From Smittium mucronatum (Eukaryota > Kickxellomycota > Harpellomycetes > Harpellales > Legeriomycetaceae): a DNA stretch of 23,342 nt. The notes under the pieces are model-generated. The model did not search any database. It worked only from the letters and a program-made list of their open reading frames with translations, and was not told where the DNA came from. The stretch spans positions 1 through 23,342 of the forward strand of contig LSSL01000435.1 of the NCBI GenBank assembly GCA_001953115.1, in the 5' to 3' direction. Position numbers and translations under genes: made by a program. Shown here in pieces: positions 10,133 to 20,736 of this stretch. Position 1 is the stretch's first letter; each line of letters begins with the position of its first letter.

Positions 10133-11168
10133 GTTAGTTTGAAGTATTAAAATTTATAAATAACATGTTTAAGCGATGAGTTATATTTTTACCCAAAAAA
10201 AAATCCATGTTGTTTAAAGTAGAACCGCAAATTATGTATCGACATGGCTGTGCTTAAAGAAAGGAACTTTTGTTCTTTAAACCCATGAGCTATTGTTTCC
10301 CAGATATAATTTTTGTGTATTGATATAAAGTGGTTTTTTATTCCGCAGTATGATATTCTCCCCTAAAAAAAAGAGAACTCCTTTGGATTTTTAATTCTTA
10401 TGATCATGAAGTAAAAAAAAAAAATTCGAGTGAATAAAAACCAAGTTTACATGATAGAATTTTATTTTTGTGGAAAATATCATGGTTTAGAAATCTATTA
10501 AGAATTAATGTTTAAAGTTTGAGGCATCATTTTAATTTTCAATTAAGAGGTTTATTTTGAATCCTACAGCAATATTGACCAAATTATTAAATTCTATAAA
10601 CATATATTAAGCTTCTAATATGATGGTTTCAATAGTTTACTTACTTTTCGAAATAATGAAAGTCATTTTTACTAAAAAAAAGTTGTAATGATAATGTTTA
10701 CGCTACACAATTCTGTTTTTTTTTGCAGGAAAATTGAATTTTATATTAAATTTACAAAACTAAAAAGTCTACTATTACCTGATTTCGATTGTTATAACTT
10801 TATAAGTTTTAAACTTTATTTATTTAATCCACTTACTAAATAAAATATTCCAGGAAGATCTAATTATGGTATAGAATTAGATAGGTTTCATTTTTAATAT
10901 CCATGTTACGTTTAATTAATTTTATCCCTCTGCTTTTTAAATTATTTGGTTTAATGAACTGACATAATTAGTTCTTTTCCTAAATTTTTGTAAATCCCAA
11001 CTACCATATTATTTAAAAATTCTCTTTTATTATTATATTTAAAAATTGTATCATTACTTATTCCTCTAAAAAAATTTCATTTTTGATTATTATGTAAAAC
11101 CGTTCATATTTTTTATTAATAGAACTTGGTTTAACAAAATATTCATCGTCTGCATAATATCTTTTCAG
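10133..11168. other. A+T-rich spacer with no supported gene
   Basis: A patch near 10230-10330 is slightly more complex and reads as short protein-like runs in two plus-strand frames, each broken by stops. The rest is A/T runs. Sequences resembling 3' splice sites (TATTCCAG near 10850, TTTTTTGCAG near 10730) occur, but no exon can be joined. Confidence 0.4.
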
Positions 11169-11280
11169 GAAGTCATCAAATAAAAAAAAGGTAGTGCGAC
11201 GACAAAAAGATTTATTTTCAAATAATAAATCATTTGTCTGGAAAAAATATAAAGATTCATTTTTTCATATTTTTTTATAA
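11169..11280 (+). other. Possible exon, basic coding-like island
   Basis: A 3' splice-site-like ATCTTTTCAG precedes an open stretch encoding RKSSNKKKVVRRQKDLFSN and then KSFVWKKYKD, ending at TAA (11278-11280). The content is basic and hydrophilic and differs from neighbouring translations. It could be an exon of the same gene as the islands at 10046 and 11723, but no in-frame GT-AG join could be settled. Family unknown. Confidence 0.25.
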
Positions 11281-11722
11281 AAAATATATCAAACCAGTAA
11301 AACTTTATGCGTATTGCTTTCAATGATTTTTTCTAAAACAAGACAGTGATAAATCAGTTTAATCGTCTTAGTTTTACTTTAATATATTATTTTACTTCTT
11401 TAATTTGGTTTTTTTTTGCAAAGTAATGTTTAGGATAATATATATGTGTCATTTTAAATTTGTATCCTCAGGAGGCTGTACTAATATCAATCTAACCTTT
11501 ATTTAGAATCTAATTATTAGTAATTCCATTTTTGAACGTTGTTAAAAAAGAAACCCCGTCATAAATCTTATATAAAATTAAATGTTATATTTTTTACCAT
11601 AGAATCTACTACCACTTCATTATCATCTTTAAAAACTATAATCAAAAAAAATAATAATAAAAGATAAAAAGTTAAGGAAAATATTGATATCCTCGGAGCT
11701 AATAATTCTTCTATCTTTTTAG
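11281..11722. other. A+T-rich spacer or intron
   Basis: No supported gene lies here. A minus-strand open frame of 61 codons (11568-11753) overlaps the next island and is probably its shadow. The right end reads GCTAATAATTC then TCTATCTTTTTAG, which resembles a branch point, pyrimidine tract and acceptor for the island starting at 11723. Confidence 0.4.
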
Positions 11723-11873
11723 CGACTGCGTAACTAAGGAAAATTTGTGCCATTTATGCAATCCGATACCATCCATCCTGTATCCTGCATCGCCTCAAGT
11801 AGACTATATGATAGAAAGCATACAGTCGTTAATTAAGAACGAAATCGATGGGGAAAAAATTAAGATATTTTAA
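11723..11873 (+). other. Possible 3'-terminal exon with CHLC motif
   Basis: After a convincing acceptor (branch-like GCTAAT, pyrimidines, TTTTTAG), an open frame runs 49 codons to TAA at 11871-11873. It includes DCVTKENLCHLCNPIP and later SPQVDYMIESIQSLIKNEI. The base composition over 11750-11850 is clearly less A+T-rich than its surroundings, and the residue mix looks like real protein. I do not recognise the family. The spaced cysteines (CHLC) may bind metal. It may be the last exon of an unrecognised plus-strand gene or a surviving piece of a pseudogene. Confidence 0.4.
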
Positions 11874-12551
11874 GATACCCAGTTAGACCTTAATTCTGAT
11901 ATGATTAATAAAATGTAGATTCGGGTTGTAAAAATTCGACATTTTTGCTTTTTATTTTATACAAAAAGCTTCTAAACGCTAAATACTATATTAGCTTATA
12001 GATACGGTTTGTTTTTACAGGTATTTCTTAGGCTGTATACATTTCTCTTTTATATCTTCTAAACCAGAATCTGTGGTATTTATTCTTCGCACTAAAAATT
12101 AGAAGGATAATAAGAAAAATACAATTTAATTTCAAATTTACATTCTTTTATTGATTTCATTCTAAAAAATTTAAATTAATATTCATTATTTAATTAAAAA
12201 TTTAGTGAATTTAGTTAATTGAAGGTATAACAATTCAAAACATTTCTTCTCTACCTTCTGTTAAGATTTGGTAAAATTTAAGTATATATATATTGGGATA
12301 AATAAATAAAATGGAGTTTTTTATTATTAGTAGACATGTTTTACTATTAAAACTCGATTTTCATCTAGTAGAATTTTAAATCATACTTAAAGCAGTTTTT
12401 TAAAAAAAAATAGATATCCAATTCCATAAATTTATCTAAATCAAAGATTTATCTAAAGAGATAACCAGGTCACTAAAAAATAAATACTCACTCTGTATAT
12501 CTAAAGAATAGTTCCAACTATTTTTTTCCGGCTCTTTTCAGATTTAAAATA
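11874..12551. other. A+T-rich spacer with no supported gene
   Basis: Only short open frames occur. Near 12525-12540 the sequence TTTTTTTCCGGCTCTTTTCAG resembles a 3' splice site ahead of the next island. Confidence 0.5.
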
Positions 12552-12662
12552 ATGCCGAAGTTTTTTATTTGCACCCAGTTCATTGAAATTTTTTTCCCTA
12601 TGAATTTTTTTTGGTGTGTCTCGACATTATTTCTCCAAATCCTTTGCTGGAAATTTAAATAA
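12552..12662 (+). other. Short 36-codon open frame behind an acceptor-like site
   Basis: ATG at 12552 opens a 36-codon frame (starting MPKFFICTQFIEIF) ending TAA at 12660-12662. It lies shortly after CTCTTTTCAG. It is richer in Cys, Trp and Pro than neighbouring noise but very hydrophobic. No family is recognised; chance is quite possible. Confidence 0.2.
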
Positions 12663-15049
12663 AAATACATTTTAGTATAAATTAAAAAGACTTTAAATAC
12701 TTAACAAGTAACTAAGAAATAGAAATAAATATGTAATAAATAAAGTCATTGCTTTATTATTATTAAAATTATAATAAGATATCTTCATTGGAGGATATAA
12801 ATTAATAAAATTATTTTTATTATAATAAATTTCAACTCTTGGACGAAGAAAAAAAATAACTTCTTGTGGATTATTATCAAGAAAATTTAGTTTGGATTTC
12901 ACATTATAAAAAATTTTTCTGTTATAAATATTTTTTTTTACTTCAGCTAAACTCTTTACATTTAATTAAACAGGAACTTACCTACAAGAAAATTATTTAT
13001 TTTAATGTATTTTAACCGAAGAATCATATATTTATCATTATAAAAAAAACTTAGTTAGCCAAAACAAAAATGAAAATGTTATGAGTTGTAATTATAATTG
13101 TTTTTTTGATTATTTAGAAATGGTAACTCCACCACTATAAATGTACATAATCATTTTAAAAGTAAGGATAATGATTTTAAATGATATTTTTTAACTATTT
13201 TAAACATCACTATATTTTTTCTGCTTATTTGAAATTATTTGAATAAAATTTATATAACTTTTTCAATTTTTAAAAATATTCAATTTTGTTAATTTTTATC
13301 GGATTTTTAAAAATAATTAATAAAAAGAAAATAATCTAAATAAATAATTCGATTATACGATTATGCTGAAATTTTATCAAAATTGTCTCTGAAATAGAAT
13401 ATAAATTTACAATAATTTGTTTAGTGAAGGTATTATAGTTTTATAATTAAGTGATATCTGTTATTTTTTTTAAAAAAAAACTAGCAATGAGCTATATATT
13501 AATAATATACATAATTTAAAATTTTTTAAAAACAGAATTTTCAGATTTATTATCCAATATTATCTTATCCCATAGTTTTCTCCTTCAAAAAAACTAGAGA
13601 CGATATTTATAAGTAACAATAAAATCAAATATGATCTTAAACTTTATTAATATTATTATTGAAAATGATGAAAGAAATATCAAGGTTATTTCTTTTTAAA
13701 CTTAATATAGGATCTTTTTTCCAGATCAAAAATCTTTTCAATAAAACAAAAAAAGGTGTCAAATAGGTGAGTAAAGTATAGAAATATTAAATAATTGATA
13801 TAAAATCTAAATTTTCGAATTAAATTTCCTATTTTTTTAAAAAGTTTAACAAAAGTAAAATAAAATTAATATCAGTGTCTTTAAAAAATACCAGGAAGAT
13901 TCTTTATTTCGTATTACTTTTGATAACAAAATTGTAAGAAAAGAAAATTTTAAATATTTAAACATTAAAAATACAAAATCTAGCGTAAAAAATAATTATA
14001 AGCATTTTAGAATTTTAGAGTTTTTTTTTTTAAATATCCGATAAGAATCGGAATCAATAAAAGTATTCCATAGTATTTTTGAAAAAAGTGGATATACATA
14101 TATTAATATTGAAATTAAATTCCACATATGAAAAAGTAGTTTTTTTTTTTCGCACCATAAATTGGTTTATAAGCCCACCTACATATAAATAAAACTTTAA
14201 TTCATTTAATTTAAAACATTTAGTATTAATTATATTTTAAGGAGATATATTACTTCTGATATATATTTCAATATTAATCCAAAAATTTTTTTGGGAAAAA
14301 TGGCTATATTAAATAAAAAACGCTGTAAAAAAATTCGATTATATCTAAAATTTAAATTATTTTTATTCAATATTTTTCATCGAAAATTCAAAGAATTTTA
14401 ATTAGTAAAAAAGAAATTAAAAATAATAGGGAAAAATTCCCACTTTTTATATCAAAAATTCGAAATTTATTCATTAAAGCTTTAGAATCTTTTAATTTCA
14501 GCCTAATCTATTTTAATATTATCCTTCATAAAATATATGCTTTTTTAATAATCTCTTTGCCATAAGTAAATTCCATAAAAATAATTGATAATAAATATCA
14601 TTTACATTCATATTTTTACATTATTCTTAATAAAACCAAATAAAACCTTAAGAAAAAATATACTTATCCCACTAATAAATAAATCGAGCACTAAGACTTA
14701 ATAACATTAAGCATAATTTCAGTATAAAAAATGAATAAAAATCCAAACTAATTTAATATAATTATAGAAAAAAAAGGGAAAAAAGTCACTTTTTTATTTT
14801 TAAATGGCTTTAAATAATTTTTCTTCGATGATAAATGTTAAAAAATAGTAGTTTTTTTTTCCTTCAACCAATTATAGATTTGTGAGGAATAAATTGAATG
14901 TTTTTTTGACATTTTTGTAATTTTTTTATATTTTAAATTTTATTTTAATAATACTTCATCAAAAAAAAATATATAATTTCCCTTTTTTTCAATTATATAA
15001 ATCCCTTGGGCTTAATATTTATATATTTATAAATATCATTGTACTAATA

Positions 15050-15071
15050 AATATATATATATATATATATA
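15050..15071. repeat. (AT)n microsatellite
   Basis: About ten uninterrupted AT units, which could extrude as a cruciform or act as an easily unwound element. Similar shorter AT runs occur inside both inverted arms (for example 16983-16997). Confidence 0.9.
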
Positions 15072-15143
15072 GTTATTTGATATTTATTAACACAATAAAA
15101 TATATTAATTCCTTATATTTACATAGATATTTGCTTAATAGAT

Positions 15144-15173
15144 CATTTTTAATTTATATTAAAATTAAAAATG
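15144..15173. repeat. Perfect 12-bp A+T hairpin
   Basis: CATTTTTAATTT (15144-15155) is the exact reverse complement of AAATTAAAAATG (15162-15173), with a 6-nt loop. It sits about 70 bp right of the (AT)n tract. Given the composition, function is uncertain. Confidence 0.7.
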
Positions 15174-16540
15174 GGTTGGAATACACATAATTAACTTTCT
15201 AGAAGATTATACACTTTTTTAAAAAAAAAAATTACCTCCTAAATCCAATAATATATTTTTTAATCAAAAGTTGGCCACATTGAATCAAATTATCAAAAGA
15301 AAAAAGGCTAAACTTAATATATTGCGATATTTGGTGGTTTAAAAACTTTTTTGAAGACATTACGTTGGTTTTTTTAATATTTTTAGATGATTTTAACTTG
15401 TTTAAAGCTTAAGCTATTGTATTTAATATTTTTTAAATCGATATTAAACCTCAGAACAATTCAATTTTTTGAAAAAAAATTACTTAATATTGTTTTATAT
15501 ATATGTTTTATAATAGTAAAAATTTCAAAAAATATATTAAAAGATTATTTAATTACCATTCTATGTTTTTGATAAAAGATTTTCACTTATATAAAAACCA
15601 ATTAATCGATTAATTTTATCCATTATCAGCATAATAGAGTTTATAATAGTTTAATTATGTACTTTTGATTTTAAAATAAAAAAAGATTATTTAATCGCTA
15701 AAAATGTAAAAAATATAAAGCCAATAAAAATTTATTACCTTTTATTATTATTTTTTCCTGAAGAAAATAGTATTATGGAAAGAGAATCGATATGTTAATA
15801 TCATAAATTAATGGTTTAATTGCAATCTATTATTTATAGTTTTGTTCAAAATGCAGCTTTAAAAAATAGGAAAATAGTACTCAAAATTTTTTAATGAGCT
15901 CTTTATAAATTCTGTATTAATATAAAAATAAATGGTATTTTTCTGTTATAAAAAGGTATATTTTTTTTTAGATAAATATCATTTTATCGATAAAAAAAAG
16001 AAAATTGGGGTAAATTTTTTTCTGATATAATTATTATATTAAATGAAAATTATTAAAAGGTATAAAATTTGTAATTAATACTTCTCAAAAGCGTTTTTCA
16101 CAAGACTGATTAAATATGTAATTCCCCCTATAAAACAAAAATAGTTAAATAATGATATTACTGAAAAATTATCAATTATATTTTTACGTATCTTGTTTTA
16201 TTGAAGCGATTGAGTTTACAAAAATAAATTATAAATTTAATGATAATTCTTTATCAAATTCAAAAAAAAAAAATTTAATCAGTTTGAGGGGCTATTTTTA
16301 TTATACATTAAACAGATAAGAAATAAAAAAAAAATCTAAGGCGAAATAATTAAGGATTATAAGTAAAATTAATAACGAATTTTTAATATTTTTGGTTTAT
16401 CTTGAGAGGAATTACGCTATAACTAAATATAATTATTCAGTTAAAAACTTATTTAATTTAAATGACTAAAATTTTTTATAACTGAAATAATTTTAAATAT
16501 TAAAATTTAATAAGAGATAATCTTAAAATTAATTTAATTT

Positions 16541-17537
16541 AAAAAAAATATTAAATATAAAAATTAAACAAAAGCAATTAATAAATATTATATTGGAATT
16601 ATTATTATTAAAAAAAATTCATATTACAACTTTTAAAATATATTCAATTTATAAGGTTCTGATAATATTTTGTCTATTTGCATAGAAATATTATTTCGAA
16701 AACTTTGAGACTTTTATTTTAATTAATTGGGCTAGTATATTTTCCTTAAATCAAATCATTCACAAATTTAAATTATTTATTTTAGTAATTGATTATATAT
16801 TTCCTAGGAGGTTTTGATATTTTTCAAATCAAATCCATTTAAATTATTTTTACAATTTGTGACTCATTTTTTATCCAGTATTTACCAATAATTCCACTAT
16901 TTTTTCAATACATTGATTTGAGAAATTTTGATTGTATTTTATAGAATGTAAAATTGTGAAATCGATTTTTTTTAGAAATAAATATATATATATATATTTT
17001 AGAGGCTTTGTTCTTTTTATGAGTTATATTATCGTTTTTTATTTCTCTTCAGCTCTAACAGCTCAGCTTCAAGTCTGGAAACATAAAACCAAAAATAAGC
17101 CTTTAAATATTATTATTTAAGAAAAACTAAAAATTTTACTGTTAAATATAAATTATTCTCATTTTCATTAATTTTTGCACATTCAATAATTTTTTTTGGT
17201 GTATCCATTACATAATTTTTTCCAATTTTTTTTGCAGAAAAAAATATCTGACTTCTCAAATACAAATTTAGAACAAATTTATATCTAATGCTCTTATTTC
17301 TAGCTTTATAAAATTTAAAACTCCAAAATTTTAAATTTTAATTCAAGATATGTGCTACTGTCAAAGGAACCGGAAAAATCAGAATAAAAAATATTAAAAT
17401 TTGAAAAAAATCCTGCAATTTAGTAAGGAGCCTTATTATCAAAAAAATTCTTCCTAAATAAACTGGGTCAAGATAAATAATATTTCATTTTTTCATGGGA
17501 AAAATTAAATAATTTTTATACTCTTTTTTAATTATAT
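16541..17537 (+). repeat. Left arm of a 997-bp inverted repeat
   Basis: Each base i in this arm pairs with base 38274-i in 20737-21733, with no indels. Comparing both copies by eye line by line, I found only two substitutions (16576 C against T and 16588 T against G, as read on the left arm), both within 50 bp of the outer edge. The arm has no gene; a 62-codon open frame (16932-17120) is duplicated in both arms simply because the DNA is. Near 17046-17080 it has an unusually complex patch (CTCTTCAGCTCTAACAGCTC). Similarity ends abruptly at both borders and no target duplication is seen outside. Confidence 0.97.
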
Positions 17538-17990
17538 CTTTTTAAATCCACTTCTTCTTAACTTTCTCCTGTTTTTAGATTTAGTTTGATCCCATCCCCT
17601 GTTATGCACATAATTTTTTTTCATAAAAATTATATAAGGAATTTTTATTTCTGTAAAACACAATACTGTTGTTAAAATAACTTTAAATCATATTTAGACA
17701 AAAAAAAAAGTTTTTTATTCTGAAAATTTATCCATAAAAATAGAAACTGACTTATTCAAAAATTAATTTATAAATTTTTTAAAGTGTAATTATTTCCAGC
17801 TATAAATCATATATCAAAAAATGGATCTATGGTTCTTAATATAATTTTTTTAAAAAAATGTAGGGTGATATTTTTAAATAATTATTGATTAGAATTATAT
17901 GGTAATATCTGATACATATATATATCTATAAAAAATCATTTTTAAAGTTAAGGTTTATTATTGAACTATTTTAGGGATAAAATAAATTGA

Positions 17991-18278
17991 AATTTCTTTT
18001 TAAATTATATTAAAACTGATTTTTTGTTGGGCTTATTGTTAAAAAATAATAATTTGAGTATAAAAACTGAAATTTTAATGCTAAAATTGACTTTTCGAAA
18101 AAATATACAATTATTATTAACCGTTGCTCTTTTTTTGAAATTTTATGTTGGATATATTTATTTTGATGAGGCTTTTCAATTTTCGTATTTGTATGCTAAA
18201 ATTTATAATAACTATAAAATAAAACATTTTAATCATTCCGGAAATAGTAAAATTATCGAAATAGATTTAGCAAAATAA
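17991..18278 (+). pseudogene. Decayed ISXO2/IS1595 (Merlin-type) transposase fragment
   Basis: The frame is open from 17991 to the TAA at 18276-18278 (95 codons). It encodes LSIKTEILMLKLTFRKNIQL, then a hydrophobic helix-turn-helix-like stretch, then GNSKIIEIDLAK. In the ISXO2-like transposase family a SI(R/K)T motif is followed by a helical region and by GGpGK-(I/V)-VEIDE, where the Asp is the first catalytic residue. The order and spacing match, but the expected residues after EID are lost and a stop follows immediately. No terminal inverted repeats are recognisable. This identification is from remembered family pattern and is moderate at best. It would be a dead remnant in the centromere-like core. 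Confidence 0.4.
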
Positions 18279-19114
18279 ATTATATTTATATATAAAAATA
18301 TTATAGCAATTATAATTAAGTGATGATTTAATTTACAAAAGATTTTTCTAGCAGAAATATGTCAGTTTTATTTATTAACTAAAACGCCCTTAAACTAAAA
18401 TAAGAACTTCAAATCAAATATAACAAATTATTTCTGATCCAAATATAAAAAAATATTATTTATAATTAAAATACTTTCATTTTATTTATTTTAATTCATA
18501 AACAAGTAAATTCATACTAAAAGAGGAATTAAATTTTTTCTGCCCTGAAAGTATTTAATTTTGATTTATTTAAAAGCAAAAATTATCTTCAGAAAAATAA
18601 TAGATTTGTTTTTTAGGCCAATTTTTTTATCATCCGGCAAAATATAGATAATTTAAAAATAAAACCGAATTTGCATACGCAAAACTTTCGTTGAATTTTT
18701 TTTTGATTCCATTTCAAATAAAATTATTTGATGGTAAAAAAATATTTAATAATAAGATTTTGTTGAGTTGAAATTTTTTTTCGACATGCCGATGAGTCTC
18801 CTTATATAATTTCACTCAATGATAAATGATGACCCATTTATTTGAGTATAAATAAGAAAATATATGATATTTTTAGTATGAAGTCAATTTTTTGTACAGA
18901 TACAAAATTAAATAGAAAATTTGCACATAAATTAAATATAATTCTTTCATAAGAATATTTAGCAGATATGAGCTAATAATATTTGATCTCAGATAATCAA
19001 TCAAAAAATTTTGAGCATAAAATTGCTTAAATTTATAAATAGTATCCTTTAGTATAAGAATTGATTGGAATTTATATAATTAAATATTACAATACAATAT
19101 TTGGTAGGTTTTAA

Positions 19115-19184
19115 TCTCGGATAGTATAGTGGTGAGTATTTTAGTCTGTCACATTGGCTATGGCTTCGATTTAGGTATCTAAAG
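19115..19184 (+). pseudogene. Decayed tRNA-Asp (GTC anticodon)
   Basis: The 18-nt block TAGTATAGTGGTGAGTAT (positions 8-25 of the tRNA), the anticodon loop CTGTCAC and the T-loop TTCGATT all match the eukaryotic tRNA-Asp pattern in order. The anticodon stem TTAGT/ATTGG can still pair, largely through G-T wobbles. The T-stem and acceptor stem are disrupted, and the T-loop is two bases too close to the start. The G+C-rich stems have become A+T-rich while the loops are conserved, a pattern expected of C-to-T decay. A functional gene is unlikely. tRNA genes flank or lie within several fungal centromeres. Confidence 0.7.
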
Positions 19185-20736
19185 CTCAGTCATTTTTAAA
19201 AATTTACTCTTTTTTAAGTTGGGTTTTTAAATTCTTTATTGATATTAAAAAAAATTATAATAAAAAAGACGAGAGTACATAAATTTAAATAATACAAAAG
19301 AATATGAAATTTTCCATTTTTATAAATGCTTTTTATACAACTTCCTGTCTATGGTGACGAGACCGATTCAATTTTGTAATCTTTTTCTATTTTTTTCAGA
19401 GATGTAACAGAAAAATATTTATCGTTTACCCAGTTTTAATTTTTCGTATATAATTTCATTCATTAATTTATCCCTTAAAATAAAATTTTGAAATTTAATT
19501 ATTTATTCTAAACACATTTTGTATAAATCCACCCTAATTTTTTATAGAAATAAACGAATAATATTTTATTTTGGGATATCTATATCTATTAAAAAAAAAT
19601 TCTATATAAGATAATATTTTATAATAAATTATTTTTTAAATTAATAATGAATATATATAATTTATTTAACATATTTTTGATCTAAACCCATCAGGGAGAT
19701 TCAAACTACACAAGCTTTTTCGGTAAATTTCTCGAGATTATTTAATCATAAACTGTTATAAAAAGTGCCATTTTTACTATTCTAATTCGAGAAGACTTTT
19801 TATAAATGTGAAATAAGGAACTATTATATTATATGGTTATATCAGTTCAAAATTTAATGAAATTCCAAATTAAATCTATTTTTTGAATTTAATAAATTAT
19901 ATTCGCTACAAAAATAAAAGTATAATTTAAGAGAGATTAAAAATTTCCAATACTTAAACCTTTTATTTAATAAGGATATCTAATTTTACATAAAGGCTGA
20001 TGTGTTAACATTCGGTCTTAAAGTTAATTTTGGTATCCAAGTTGATAACTAAATATGATTCATTTCTTAAAATGGTTCTTACAGAAAAAAATGAGATATT
20101 TGAGAACTCTCTTCCTTTTTTTGTTCAAATTATTTTTTGACAGATAAAAAAAATTTAAATAAAACCATAGATCCTGTAAAAAAACTTATTGGATATTTAT
20201 AAAGGGTGGGTGATCCAGATGAAGCTGTTAAGCCAGTTAAAAAAAACAAATTTCATTTTTGAAATATCTTTTAGAGCAACGAAAAACTCGGATTAAGCTT
20301 ACTAAATCACCTTTTAGTGGTTTCTTAAAAATATTTGATATAGTTTTTGATCTTTATAACAAATAAAATATTTTAAATTTAGGTATACAATGAAAAAAAA
20401 TATGCCAATGAGTCACTGTGTAAGATCATGAGATTAGAATATAAAATTTTGATATAAAATATTCCTTTAAAGTGAAGGTTCCAAGAAGAATTTTAAAAAT
20501 AAACTCGAATAAAACTATTTTTAAATCAAATAATGTTATTTTTTTCCGAAAAAAAATTCAATTATGTAGTTTTTTTCAAAAAAACCCCCCATTTTTAAAT
20601 TTTGAACTTTATTTTACACAAAAGTATTTATAAATTTGGGATGATATGCCAAGTAAAAATTTTAAAATTAAAATTATCTTTATTTCGCTCAAAAAATTTA
20701 TCCATATTTATTCAAACAGAAAATTTCATGAAACAA

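Larger units (their letters stand above)
12663..16540. other. 3.9-kb extremely A+T-rich gene desert
   Basis: The whole stretch is built from A- and T-runs, with rare G and C. The longest open frames (69 codons on the minus strand at 12693-12902, 61 codons on the plus strand at 15387-15572) are dominated by Phe, Ile, Leu, Lys and Asn, as expected from composition alone. No RNA gene, mobile element or coding signal is supported apart from the simple repeats listed separately. Confidence 0.65.
17538..20736. other. Unique A+T-rich core between the inverted arms
   Basis: The core is 3199 bp of mostly A/T runs without an intact gene. It contains a decayed transposase-like frame (17991-18278) and a decayed tRNA-Asp (19115-19184). 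Two small internal echoes were noticed. GGATCTATGGTT (17823-17834) recurs inverted at 20163-20174. ATGCCGATGAGTC (18786-18798) recurs directly as ATGCCAATGAGTC (20402-20414). Otherwise the core is not self-similar. Confidence 0.7.

Noticed and set aside
12663..16540. CRISPR array, satellite array or telomeric repeat
   Set aside because: No regularly spaced repeats and no telomere-like tandem units were found; repeats here are simple A/T tracts.
16932..17120. Identical 62-codon frames in both arms (also 21154-21342)
   Set aside because: The duplication is explained by the inverted repeat; the translation is Phe/Ile/Tyr-rich with no domain or initiation context.
19115..19184. A functional tRNA-Asp gene
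   Set aside because: T-stem and acceptor stem do not pair and two bases are missing before the T-loop.
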